A stretch of 41,816 bases of DNA from Tsuneonella deserti (GTDB lineage: Bacteria > Pseudomonadota > Alphaproteobacteria > Sphingomonadales > Sphingomonadaceae): the NCBI RefSeq assembly GCF_014644315.1, contig NZ_BMKL01000002.1, forward strand, positions 1 to 41,816, given 5' to 3'. Of the stretch, positions 1-8,346 are shown piece after piece; the stretch's first letter is position 1; every line of letters starts with the position of its first letter. Position numbers and translations under genes: made by a program. The notes below the pieces were generated by a model, which had not been told where the DNA came from, made no database searches, and saw only the letters and a list, made by a program, of their open reading frames with translations.

Positions 1-895
1 CGAGCCGGGCGGCGCCAATCGCGGCTCCTCCGCCGAGCGCCACCGCGCCGGCCGCACCGATCGTCGTGCCGAGCGCGGCGCCGGCACCGAGCTGCGGCGC
101 CCCTGCGACCAGCCCCGAGGCAATGCCGGGACCGAAGATACCGAGGCCGAGCAGCGATAGGGCGCCGAGCGCCAGGCTCATGGCCTGGCCGAGGTCGGGC
201 TCCTGCCCCTGGAGCGCGGTGGTGAACTCGGCGAAGAAGCTGGAGCCGATTCCGACGATGACGGCGAGCACCATGACCTTGATGCCCGAGGAGACGACGT
301 TGCCGAGCACGCGCTCGGCAAGGAAGCTGGTGCGGTTCCACAGCGCGAAGGGCACGAGAATGAAGCCGGCGAGGCTCGTCAGCTTGAACTCGATGATCGT
401 GACGAACATCTGCACGGCGAGGATGAAGAAGGCGAGTATGACGATCGCCCAGGCGAGCAGGAGCACCGCGATCGTCAGGAAGTTCTCGAAGAAGCTGACG
501 AAGCCCATCATGCTCGCGGCCTGCTCGAGAAGCGGCCATGCGGCAGAATAGCCGGTCGCGGCGAGCCGGCCCGGCCTCAGCAAATCGTCAGCCGAAAGCG
601 TACCCCCGCCGGCGGTCAGCCCGGCCTGGGCGAAGGACTTGAAGATGATATCGGCCAGCGTCGAGAAGCTGTTCAGGATGAACGCGAAAGCGCCGACGTA
701 GAGAATCTTGCGCAGGAAGCGGCCGATGACGTCCTGTTCGCCCCCCATGGCCCAGAACAGGCCCGCGAGCGTGATGTCGATGCCGATCAGCGTCGCGGTC
801 AGGAAGCCGACATCCGGGCCAAGCAGCCCGAAGCCGCTATCGATGTAGCGGATGAAGGCTTCCATGAACCGGTCGATGACGTTGAGATCGTTCAC
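1..895 (-). CDS. trbL: TrbL, inner-membrane channel protein of the P-type conjugation apparatus (3' part cut by window edge)
   Basis: This is the polytopic TrbL/VirB6-family protein of the mating-pair-formation complex. About 298 codons are visible and the C-terminus lies beyond the left edge. A GTG start at 895 gives an N-terminus VNDLNVIDRFMEAFIRYIDS, typical of the family, and AGGA lies about 12 nt upstream. The visible protein has several long hydrophobic stretches, including around residues 35-50 and 65-80 and a pair in the middle, and ends in a Gly/Ala-rich segment. It is the last visible gene of the traG-trb operon. trbF, trbG and trbI would be expected further left. The family call is secure; the exact start is less so, because an in-frame ATG lies ten codons downstream. 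Confidence 0.9.
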   Translation of the reverse strand, partial: MNDLNVIDRFMEAFIRYIDSGFGLLGPDVGFLTATLIGIDITLAGLFWAMGGEQDVIGRFLRKILYVGAFAFILNSFSTLADIIFKSFAQAGLTAGGGTLSADDLLRPGRLAATGYSAAWPLLEQAASMMGFVSFFENFLTIAVLLLAWAIVILAFFILAVQMFVTIIEFKLTSLAGFILVPFALWNRTSFLAERVLGNVVSSGIKVMVLAVIVGIGSSFFAEFTTALQGQEPDLGQAMSLALGALSLLGLGIFGPGIASGLVAGAPQLGAGAALGTTIGAAGAVALGGGAAIGAARL

Positions 896-930
896 GGGCG
901 CGTCGTTTCCTGCTGGTGTGGCGACGAAAT

Positions 931-970
931 CGCGGGGCGTGGCCTGGGGAGCGGGTAGCCACGCCCCGCG
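931..970 (-). terminator. perfect 13-bp hairpin in the trbJ-trbL gap
   Basis: Positions 931-943 and 958-970 are exact reverse complements (13 bp, nearly all G/C), separated by a 14-nt loop. On the minus-strand transcript the stem is followed by only three U residues, so this is not a classic strong intrinsic terminator. It could be a partial terminator, an attenuator or an mRNA-stability structure that sets TrbL levels relative to the upstream genes. The inverted repeat is seen directly; the function is inferred. Confidence 0.55.
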
Positions 971-1010
971 GCGATGACGGCGTAGGGGGGACCGCCGCCA
1001 TCAAGCTCGG

Positions 1011-1757
1011 CTAGCGGGGCGTGTAGGTCGAGCCGGTTCCGAGAAACCTCTTGGTGGCGAGGCGTCCGTCGATCTCGGCCTGCGCGCGCCGCGCGGCCTC
1101 GGTCGCCTGGGCGCGATATTGCGCCGCCATGAGATCCTGGATCTGGAACTGCTGCTTGGCCGCGAGCGCGAGCAGCTGGTTCGACGTCTGCGTGGCCTGC
1201 AACGCGCCTTCGGCGCCCTGGCTTCGCGCGACGAGCCGGTTCAGCAGGCCGGCATCGGCCTGGACGTTCTCCGCGACCTGGGCCTGGAGCGTCATTGTCT
1301 GCCGGTAGGCATTCATCGCCGCGTCGAGCCGCCTGCGCGCGGCGATCACCTGCTGGTCGGTCGAGAGTGCCTGCCCGTAGTCATGCGGGAACAGCTGCCT
1401 GAATTGCTGGTCCAGCCCGGAAACCTGGAACCCGATGCCCTGCGCCTGCGCCATCAGCCGGTCGATCTGCTGGATGTCGGCGTTGAGAGCCTGGAGTTCC
1501 GGGAAGTCGACGCGCGCCAGGTTCTTGGCCTGGTTGAGCAGCATCGTCGCTTCGTTCTGGAGCGACTGGATCTGGTTGTTGATCTGCTGGAGCGTTCGCG
1601 CCGCGGTGAGCAGGTTCTGCGAATAGTTGCGCGGGTCGAACACCGCCATCTGTGCCTGGGCGGGACTGCTCGACAGCGCGAACGCTGCGACCAGCGGGCC
1701 TGCCGCGGCGAGGCCGAGAGCGGGTGCGATCAAGCGGCTACGCAAATACTTTGCCAT
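1011..1757 (-). CDS. trbJ: TrbJ, periplasmic conjugal transfer protein
   Basis: TrbJ is a VirB5-like component of P-type conjugation systems, thought to help assemble the pilus or contact the recipient. The product is 248 aa. The ATG at 1757 is preceded by AGGAG about eight bases upstream. The protein begins with a signal peptide (MAKYLRSRLIAPALGLAAAG, then a hydrophobic core, cut after the AQA near residue 36) and is followed by a long helical, Gln-rich region with coiled-coil character (QQINNQIQSLQNEA near residues 59-72). It lies 5 bp after trbE in the same operon. No trbK-sized gene is found between it and trbL. The open frame continues far upstream of this start, but only as an out-of-frame shadow of trbE. 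Confidence 0.93.
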   Translation of the reverse strand: MAKYLRSRLIAPALGLAAAGPLVAAFALSSSPAQAQMAVFDPRNYSQNLLTAARTLQQINNQIQSLQNEATMLLNQAKNLARVDFPELQALNADIQQIDRLMAQAQGIGFQVSGLDQQFRQLFPHDYGQALSTDQQVIAARRRLDAAMNAYRQTMTLQAQVAENVQADAGLLNRLVARSQGAEGALQATQTSNQLLALAAKQQFQIQDLMAAQYRAQATEAARRAQAEIDGRLATKRFLGTGSTYTPR

Positions 1758-1762
1758 GGGTC

Positions 1763-4204
1763 TTACTCCTGGGGCTGGGGGTTGGCGGGGAAGGAGGCGA
1801 GCAATTCGGCTGTCCACGGCAGGCCGGCCGCGGCGAGAAAGCGCGCCGCGAAGTCGTCGGCGCCGCCTTCGTCGAGCATGCGGTCGATCAGGGCCTGGGT
1901 GGCAGGATCGGATGCACCGCAAAGCGCGAGGCCGACCGGTCCCAGCCCGAGCTCGAACAGCCGATTGCCGCGCGCCGACTGGAGGTAATAGTGGCGCTTG
2001 GGGGTGGCGCGGCTGACCAGCCCGATCTGCCGCTCGTTGAGCCCGAAGCGTTCGTAGGCGGCGCGGCTTTGCGGCTCGATCGCCCGGTCGTTGGGCAGGA
2101 AGATGCGCTGCGGGCAGCTCTCGATGATGGCCGGCGCGATGCTGCTGTCGGCGATGTCGGCGAGGCTTTGCGTCGCGAACAGCACGGCGACGTTCTTCTT
2201 GCGCAAGGTCTTCAGCCACTCGCGGATGCGCGCGGCGAACAGCGGATGGTCGAGGAAGATCCAGGCCTCGTCGAGGACCAGCAACGTCGGCCGGCCGTCG
2301 AAGCGCTCCTCGAGCCGATGGAACAGGTAAGTGAGGACCGGCGCGACGACGCTTGCCTGGCCCATCAGCCCCTCGGTCTCGAAGCATTGCACATCGGCGA
2401 GCGCGAGGCGCTGCTCGGCCGCATCGAGCAGGCGCCCGTAGGGCCCCTCCAGCGTGTAGGCGGCCAGCGCCGTGCGCAGCGCGCTCGACTGGAGCAGGAG
2501 CGCGAGTCCCGTCAGCGTGCGCTCCTCCACCGGCGCGGAGGCGAGGCTGGCGAGCGCGGACCAGACTGCCTCCTTGACCTCCGGCGTCACCGTCACGCGC
2601 TCGTGGGCGAGGAGCGTGGCGATCCATTCGGCGGCCCAGCTTCGTTCGGCTAAGTCGTCGATCCCGCGCAGCGGCTGGAAGGCGAGCGCCTCGCCCGCGT
2701 CGGCGCCGAGCCCGAGCGCGTGGTGCGCGCCGCCCATCGCCAGCACCGCGGCCCGCGCGGAAAATCCCTTGTCGAAGATGTAGAGCTGCGCGTCGCGATA
2801 GCGGCGGAACTGGAGCGCGATCAGCGCCAGCAGGACCGACTTGCCCGCGCCGGTCGGTCCGACCACGAGCATGTGGCCGACATCGCCGACGTGCGTGGAA
2901 AGCCGGAACGGCGTGGTGCCGGACGTCTGCGCGTACAGCAGCGGCGGGCCGCCCAGGCGACGGTTTTCCGTCGGCCCTGCCCAGATGGCCGAAAGCGGCA
3001 TCAGGTGCGCGAGGTTGAGCGTGTGGACCAGCGGCTGGCGGACGTTGGCGTAGACATGTCCGGGCAGCGAGGAGAGCCAGGCTTCGACCGCGTTCACGGT
3101 CTCGCGCACGCTGGTGAAGCCGAGGCCGCCGACGATCCGCTCGACGGCGCGGACCTTTTGCTCCGCCTTGGCGGCATCGGGATCGCTGACGGTGATCGTC
3201 GTGGTGAGATAGCCGAAGGCGACATGGTCGCCGCCGAGCGCCTGCAACGCGAGGTCGGCGTCGATTACCTTGTTGTCGGCATCGCTGTCGAGGAGCTGCG
3301 TCGGCTGGTTGTAGAGCACTTCGCGCAGCAGTGCGGTGATCGACTTGCGCTTGTTGAACCATTGCCGACGGATGCGCGTCAGCACCTTGATCGCGTCGGT
3401 CTTGTCGAGCGCGATGAAACGGGTCGTCCAGCGATAGGCGAAATCCGCCGCGTTGAGGGCATTGAGGATCCCGGGCCTGCTCGCATTGGGAAAGCCGAGG
3501 AGCGTGATCGTTCGCAGGTGCGCTTCGCCGAGCCGCGGCTCGAGCCCGCCGACAAGCGGCGTGTCGGCGAGGACCGCGTCGAGGTACATCGGCATCTCGG
3601 GCACGCGGACGCGGTGCGGCCGGGCCGATATGCCCGCGTGGAGGTAGGTGAGCGTCTCCGCGTCATCGAGCGCGCGGATTTCCGGCATGAAGCCCGAGAG
3701 CAGGTCGAGCAGGCGGTTGGTTTCGGTCACGAAGCCGCCGAGGGCGGCGCGCCAGTCCCGCCCGGCGTGCTCCTGCGGGCGTTCCACCAGCACCCGGCCC
3801 GCGGCATCGCTGCTGTCGGCCGGAGGCATCCAGACGAGCGTGCCGTAATAGCGGCTCTCGAAATGCTCGCCTTCGGCTTCGAAGGCGATCCGCCGCTCTT
3901 CGTCGACCAGCCAGGACGCGGCGTCCGGGAAGCGGCTCTGCGGATAGGCCAGCGCCTCCTGCCGGACCGCCTCGAAGAACAGCGCCCATCCCGAGCCGAG
4001 CCGCCGGAGTGCGTTGTTGGCGCGCGCCGAGGCGGCGACGAGCTCGGCCTCGGTCGCGCTTTCCAGGTCGGGACCGCGAAAGGCGAAGCTGCGCTGGAAG
4101 CTGCCGTCCTTGTTGAGGACCACGCCCGGCGCGACCAGCGCGGCCCAGGGAAGATGGTCGGCGAGCCGATCGGCACGCCGGCGATATTCGTGAAGCGCTA
4201 GCAT
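1763..4204 (-). CDS. trbE: TrbE, VirB4-family conjugation ATPase
   Basis: TrbE is the VirB4-type ATPase that powers pilus assembly and substrate transfer at the inner membrane. The product is 813 aa, the usual size. The start is the ATG at 4204, giving MLALHEYRRRADRLADHLPW, and overlaps the end of trbD by 7 bp. The N-terminal half is the CagE/TrbE/VirB4 domain. The Walker A motif VVGPTGAGKS is near residue 447, Walker B is in LLVLDEAWIFLDHPLF, and the ATQSLADIADS stretch that follows is typical of VirB4. The frame is open further upstream, but that segment overlaps trbD and does not resemble a TrbE N-terminus. Confidence 0.96.
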   Translation of the reverse strand: MLALHEYRRRADRLADHLPWAALVAPGVVLNKDGSFQRSFAFRGPDLESATEAELVAASARANNALRRLGSGWALFFEAVRQEALAYPQSRFPDAASWLVDEERRIAFEAEGEHFESRYYGTLVWMPPADSSDAAGRVLVERPQEHAGRDWRAALGGFVTETNRLLDLLSGFMPEIRALDDAETLTYLHAGISARPHRVRVPEMPMYLDAVLADTPLVGGLEPRLGEAHLRTITLLGFPNASRPGILNALNAADFAYRWTTRFIALDKTDAIKVLTRIRRQWFNKRKSITALLREVLYNQPTQLLDSDADNKVIDADLALQALGGDHVAFGYLTTTITVSDPDAAKAEQKVRAVERIVGGLGFTSVRETVNAVEAWLSSLPGHVYANVRQPLVHTLNLAHLMPLSAIWAGPTENRRLGGPPLLYAQTSGTTPFRLSTHVGDVGHMLVVGPTGAGKSVLLALIALQFRRYRDAQLYIFDKGFSARAAVLAMGGAHHALGLGADAGEALAFQPLRGIDDLAERSWAAEWIATLLAHERVTVTPEVKEAVWSALASLASAPVEERTLTGLALLLQSSALRTALAAYTLEGPYGRLLDAAEQRLALADVQCFETEGLMGQASVVAPVLTYLFHRLEERFDGRPTLLVLDEAWIFLDHPLFAARIREWLKTLRKKNVAVLFATQSLADIADSSIAPAIIESCPQRIFLPNDRAIEPQSRAAYERFGLNERQIGLVSRATPKRHYYLQSARGNRLFELGLGPVGLALCGASDPATQALIDRMLDEGGADDFAARFLAAAGLPWTAELLASFPANPQPQE

Positions 4205-4470
4205 GCCAGGTATCCCTTCTGGCGGAGGTGCCGCAGCAGCACGGGGGCGAAATCGGGATCGCGCCGCGCGGCGAAGACCGCGAGGCTGTGGCCCACGGCC
4301 CACAAGGCAAGCCCGGCCAGCCATTGCTGCAGGCCGAGGCCGACCGCCGCGGCGAGCGTGCCGTTGACGATCGCCAGGCCGCGCGGCGCCCCGCCCAGCA
4401 GGATGGGCGAACCGAGGCTGGCGTGGATCGGCACCTCGAAGCCTTCGACATGATGCAAGCCGGTGGTCAC
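4198..4470 (-). CDS. trbD: TrbD, small inner-membrane conjugation protein (VirB3-like)
   Basis: TrbD is the VirB3-like membrane partner of the TrbE ATPase. The product is 90 aa. A GTG at 4470 overlaps the trbC stop as GTGA, giving VTTGLHHVEGFEVPIHASLG. The EGFEVPIHASL segment and the hydrophobic pair around residues 28-60 are typical of TrbD. It ends in TAG at 4198, inside the first codons of trbE, so trbC, trbD and trbE are translationally coupled. It has no separate regulatory site. Confidence 0.92.
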   Translation of the reverse strand: MTTGLHHVEGFEVPIHASLGSPILLGGAPRGLAIVNGTLAAAVGLGLQQWLAGLALWAVGHSLAVFAARRDPDFAPVLLRHLRQKGYLAC

Positions 4471-4793
4471 GCGACGAGCGCCCCGCCGCCGAAGCTGAAG
4501 AAGGAGAGGAAGAAGCTCGACGCCGCGAAGGCGATCGACAGGCCGAAGATGATCTGGATCAGGCGACGAAAGCCGCCGGCCGTCTCGCCGAACGCGAGCG
4601 TCAGGCCGGTGACGATGATGATGATCACCGCGATGATCTTGGCGACCGGCCCCTGCACCGATTCCAGGACCTGCTCGAGCGGCTGCTCCCAGGGCATGCC
4701 GGAGCCACCGGCCCAGGCGGGTTCGGCAAGCGTTGTCGCCAGACCGAGGGCAAGGCCGGCGAGAAGGTTGGGGCGTAAGGACATAGCGCGCAT
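4467..4793 (-). CDS. trbC: TrbC, conjugative pilin precursor
   Basis: TrbC is the VirB2-like major pilin subunit. In IncP systems it is cleaved and then cyclised by the TraF peptidase, and a traF homologue lies at the other end of this window. The product is 108 aa: a signal sequence ending at about AEPAWA (residues 23-28), then two hydrophobic helices (AKIIAVIIIIVTGLTLAF and LIQIIFGLSIAFAASSFFLS) and a Gly-rich tail. The ATG at 4793 lies 3 bp past the trbB stop. The fold and size match TrbC pilins; whether the product is cyclised cannot be read from the sequence. Confidence 0.93.
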   Translation of the reverse strand: MRAMSLRPNLLAGLALGLATTLAEPAWAGGSGMPWEQPLEQVLESVQGPVAKIIAVIIIIVTGLTLAFGETAGGFRRLIQIIFGLSIAFAASSFFLSFFSFGGGALVA

Positions 4794-4796
4794 GGG

Positions 4797-5795
4797 TCAG
4801 TCTCCTGTGAGAGAGGCGGCGGGTTCGGGAGTGATGTCGAGCACGGCGTATTCGGCGTCGGGATCGAGGCCGACGACGCGCGCGAGCGTGTCGACCCGCC
4901 GGCCGGTGCCGCGGCCCGAGATGAAGACGACGAGATCGATCGCTTCGGCGATGAGGCGTCGGGGAACCGTGACCACCGCTTCCTGCACCAGCTGCTCGAG
5001 CCGGAAGAGCGCCGAGATCGCGCTGTTGGCGTGCACCGTGGCGATCCCGCCCGGATGGCCGGTGTTCCAGGCCTTGAGCATGTCGAGCGCTTCGGGTCCG
5101 CGCACCTCGCCCACGATGATGCGATCGGGCCGGAGGCGGAGCGTCGAGCGGACGAGGTCGGCCATCGTCACCGCGCCCGCGCGCGTACGCAGCGCGACCG
5201 TGTCGGGAGCGGGCGACTGGAGTTCGCGCGTGTCCTCGATCAGGATCACCCGTTCGTCGAGATGCGCCATCTCGGCGAGCAGGGCGTTGGCGAGCGTCGT
5301 CTTGCCCGAGCTCGTGCCGCCGGCGACGAGAATGTTGCGGCGTTCGACGACGGCCAGGCTGAGCAGCCGCGCCGCTTCGGCCGACATGATGCCGTCGGTC
5401 ACATAGTCCATCAGCGTGTAGAGCCGCGTCGCGGGCTTGCGGATCGAGAAGCACGGTGAAAGGCTGACGGGGGGCAATATGCCTTCGAAGCGCTCGCCCG
5501 CGCCTTCGCCCAGCGGGGGAAGCTCGGCCGAGACGATCGGCGCGGCCGCATGCACTTCGGTTCGCGCGTGGCTGGCGACCAGCCGGATGATCCGTTCGAC
5601 CTGCGCGGGATCGTAGCGAACGCCGGTGTCGATCCGCCCTTCGCCGAGGCGGTCGAGGCGCAGGACGCCGTCGGGATTGACCATGACCTCGATGACCAGC
5701 GGATCGCCGAGCGCGGCCGCGATCGTCGGCCCCATCGCCGTGCGCAGCATCGCGCGGCGCCGGCTCTCGGACACGGTGTCGGGACCGCCGCTCAT
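4797..5795 (-). CDS. trbB: TrbB, VirB11-family conjugation ATPase
   Basis: TrbB is the hexameric VirB11-type traffic ATPase on the cytoplasmic side of the inner membrane. The product is 332 aa, normal for the family. The Walker A motif GGTSSGKTT is at residues 159-167. The Asp box VILIEDTRELQ, the Walker B region RIIVGEVRGPEALDMLKAWN and the His box GHPGGIATVHANS follow in the expected order. Its ATG overlaps the stop of the upstream CopG-like gene (ATGA at 5792-5795), so the two are probably co-translated. Confidence 0.96.
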   Translation of the reverse strand: MSGGPDTVSESRRRAMLRTAMGPTIAAALGDPLVIEVMVNPDGVLRLDRLGEGRIDTGVRYDPAQVERIIRLVASHARTEVHAAAPIVSAELPPLGEGAGERFEGILPPVSLSPCFSIRKPATRLYTLMDYVTDGIMSAEAARLLSLAVVERRNILVAGGTSSGKTTLANALLAEMAHLDERVILIEDTRELQSPAPDTVALRTRAGAVTMADLVRSTLRLRPDRIIVGEVRGPEALDMLKAWNTGHPGGIATVHANSAISALFRLEQLVQEAVVTVPRRLIAEAIDLVVFISGRGTGRRVDTLARVVGLDPDAEYAVLDITPEPAASLTGD

Positions 5796-6196
5796 GCCGC
5801 GCCTCCCGTGTCGGGATCATGGCCGATGGTGCGCTTGCCGCCGGCGAGCTGGCGGCCGACCTGCGCCACGAATTTCTCGAACCGCTCGCGACCCACGGCG
5901 ACGGCGGCGGCATCGGCGTCGGGAAGCGGCGCCGTCACCATCAGTTGATAGCGCACGAACAGCGACAGGCTTTCGAGCAGTACTTCGATGTCGCGCCGCG
6001 CATGGCTGATCTCGCGGGTGATCCGGTCGAGGCGGACCTTGAGGAGGTCGTCGATCTCTCGGGTAGCCCGCCGCGCCAGCCAGTCGGCGAGCGCGTCATT
6101 CACCAGCCGCGACTTGTTGCCGACGGTGCCCGCCGCGAGTGCCTCAAGCGCGTCGCTCAGCTCGCGGTCGATGTAGAGGTTCTGCCGGACCTTCAT
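5792..6196 (-). CDS. CopG-type ribbon-helix-helix protein of the conjugation operon
   Basis: The product is 134 aa. The first ~40 residues (KVRQNLYIDRELSDALEALA, then a helix ending ADWLAR) have the ribbon-helix-helix DNA-binding pattern of CopG-family regulators. The remainder is helical with no recognised motif. A gene of this kind between traG and trbB is typical of sphingomonad and rhizobial elements, where it is usually annotated as a CopG-family regulator or conjugal transfer protein. It starts 3 bp after traG and overlaps trbB. It may autoregulate the operon or act as an accessory relaxosome factor; neither can be decided here. Confidence 0.85.
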   Translation of the reverse strand: MKVRQNLYIDRELSDALEALAAGTVGNKSRLVNDALADWLARRATREIDDLLKVRLDRITREISHARRDIEVLLESLSLFVRYQLMVTAPLPDADAAAVAVGRERFEKFVAQVGRQLAGGKRTIGHDPDTGGAA

Positions 6197-6199
6197 GGC

Positions 6200-8218
6200 T
6201 TACAGTCCCGGCACGAGATCGCGGTCGCTGCCCTCGTTGAGGGCATACCCGCGGGCGACGGAGGTGAGGCCGCGCGCCTGGTCCATCGCGCGCTGGTCGG
6301 TGGCGATATCCTCGTCGTCGGCGGGCGCGAGGGCCGGATCGGGCGCGGTGTCGGGCTGCGACGCGGACTGCTCGGGCAGCGCAGGATGGCGCTGCTGTTC
6401 CAAGCCGCCGTCCTCGGCGAGTTCTTCGGGCGCGTCCGGTTTACCCAGCCGCGCATCCGGGCCGCGAACGATCCCGCTCCAGTCATCCCCGCGAGCGCCG
6501 GGCCGGTCGGCATAGCGGCCATCGGACAGGGCCGGCGGCGCGGCGACGCGGCCGGTGAAGTTGTAATCCGCGAAATAGCGCAGCTTGCGGGCGCGGATCG
6601 GGGCCATGCCGGAGACGAGCACCAGTTCCTCGTCGGGCGAGAGCTGCATCACCTCGCCGGGCGTCAGCAGTTGCCGGGCGGTCTCCTGGCGGCTGACCAT
6701 GACGTGGGCGAGCCAGGGTGCGAGCCGGTGGCCGGCATAGTTGCGCATCGCGCGCTGCTCGGTCGCGGTGCCGAGCGCGTCGGAGATGCGCTTGGCGGTG
6801 CGCTCGTCGTTGGTCGCGAAGGCGACGCGGACATGGCAGTTGTCGAGGATCGAATTGTGCTCGCCATAGGCCTTCTCGATCTGGTTGAGGCTCTGGGCGA
6901 TGAGGAAGGCGCGGATACCGTAGCCCGCCATGAACGCGAGGCTGGTCTCGAAGAAGTCGAGCCGCCCGAGCGCGGGAAACTCGTCGAGCATCATCAGCAG
7001 CTTGTGTCGCCGCTCGGACCTGGATTGATCGAGGCGCTCGGTCAGGCGCCGGCCGATCTGGTTGAGCACCAGACGCACGAGCGGCTTGGTGCGGCTGATG
7101 TCCGATGGCGGAATGACGAGATAGAGCGACAGCGGGCGCTCGCCCTCGATCAGGTCCGCGATCCGCCAATCGCAGCGAGAGGTGACCTCAGCGACGGTCG
7201 GATCGCGATAGAGGCCGAGGAACGACATGGCGGTCGAGAGCACGCCCGAGCGCTCGTTCTCGCTCTTGTTGAGCAGTTCGCGCGCGGCCGAGGCGACCAC
7301 CGGGTGGACCCGCGGCGCGTCCTCGGTGCCGAGATGGTTGGTCGTCATCATGCGCCGGAGCGTGGCGACGAAGGGCCGCTGCGGATCGGAGAGGAAGGTG
7401 GCGACGCGGGCGAGCGTCTTCTCTTCCTCGGCATAGAGGATGTGAAGGATCGCGCCGACCAGCAGCGAATAGCTGGTCTTCTCCCAATGGTTGCGCCGCT
7501 CGAGCGCGCCTTCCGGATCGACGAGGATGTCGGCGATATTCTGAACGTCGCGGACCTCGTTCGGGCCGCGTCGGACTTCGAGAAGGGGATTGTAGCGGGC
7601 CGACCGCGCGTCGGTCGGGTTAAACAGCAGCGCGTGGCTGAACCGCGCGCGCCAGCCGGCGGTGAGCTGCCAATTCTCGCCCTTGATGTCGTGGATGACC
7701 GCCGAGCCGGTCCAGCTCAGCAGCGTCGGTACGACTAGGCCGACGCCCTTGCCCGAACGGGTCGGCGCGAACGCCATGACATGCTCGGGCCCGTCATGGC
7801 GAAGATAGCGGGCGCCGAGGCGCCCGAGCATCACGCCGGCATCGCGCAGCAGCCCGGCGCGCTCGATCTCCTTCTGCGTCGCCCAGCGTGCGGAGCCATA
7901 GGTGGTCACGTGCCGCGCCTGCCGTGCCCGCCACAGCGAACCGAAGATCGCGGCGCCGCAGCCGATGAAGCCGCTTGCTCCCGCCAGCGCGCCGGCGCGG
8001 TCGAACACATGCGGCGCGTAGGCGTCGAAGTGATACCACCAGGCGAACAGCGCCCAGGGCCGGTAGACCGGCAGGCCGGCGACACGGAACCATGCGGGGC
8101 CGAGCTCCGGCTGGTAGGCCAGCATCGCCGCGGCCCATTGCGTCGCCGCCCACAGTCCCGCGACGACGATCGCGAAGACGACCAGGATCTGTCCGATGAG
8201 CAATTTGGTGGGCGTCAC
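6200..8218 (-). CDS. traG: TraG, type IV coupling protein (VirD4 family)
   Basis: TraG is the inner-membrane coupling ATPase that delivers the relaxase-DNA complex to the transfer channel. The product is 672 aa. A GTG start at 8218 has GGGAG seven bases upstream. Two N-terminal membrane segments (about residues 8-32 and 76-94) are followed by Walker A APTRSGKGVG (151-160) and Walker B LLMMLDEFPALGRLDF. The last ~100 residues are acidic and Pro/Ala-rich, as in many TraG tails. It is the first visible gene of the trb operon. In related elements traG often sits right beside the relaxase gene; here they are separated by the whole defence cargo. Confidence 0.95.
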   Translation of the reverse strand: MTPTKLLIGQILVVFAIVVAGLWAATQWAAAMLAYQPELGPAWFRVAGLPVYRPWALFAWWYHFDAYAPHVFDRAGALAGASGFIGCGAAIFGSLWRARQARHVTTYGSARWATQKEIERAGLLRDAGVMLGRLGARYLRHDGPEHVMAFAPTRSGKGVGLVVPTLLSWTGSAVIHDIKGENWQLTAGWRARFSHALLFNPTDARSARYNPLLEVRRGPNEVRDVQNIADILVDPEGALERRNHWEKTSYSLLVGAILHILYAEEEKTLARVATFLSDPQRPFVATLRRMMTTNHLGTEDAPRVHPVVASAARELLNKSENERSGVLSTAMSFLGLYRDPTVAEVTSRCDWRIADLIEGERPLSLYLVIPPSDISRTKPLVRLVLNQIGRRLTERLDQSRSERRHKLLMMLDEFPALGRLDFFETSLAFMAGYGIRAFLIAQSLNQIEKAYGEHNSILDNCHVRVAFATNDERTAKRISDALGTATEQRAMRNYAGHRLAPWLAHVMVSRQETARQLLTPGEVMQLSPDEELVLVSGMAPIRARKLRYFADYNFTGRVAAPPALSDGRYADRPGARGDDWSGIVRGPDARLGKPDAPEELAEDGGLEQQRHPALPEQSASQPDTAPDPALAPADDEDIATDQRAMDQARGLTSVARGYALNEGSDRDLVPGL

Positions 8219-8346
8219 GTCGAGGCTCCCGCCGGTCGACGTCAGGTCGATCCGGACGGCCTCAAAGTCCGTCCAAGCCCTCGAAAAGAGAATGGCGCTG
8301 ATGGGCCGGGAACGGTCAGGTTCGGCTGGAAAACCGTCCGTGGCGG

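Noticed and set aside
1763..3362. Upstream continuation of the minus-strand frame that contains trbJ
   Set aside because: It is antisense-free but out of frame with trbE, very Arg/Ala-rich and without motifs; only the final 248 codons (trbJ) are a gene.
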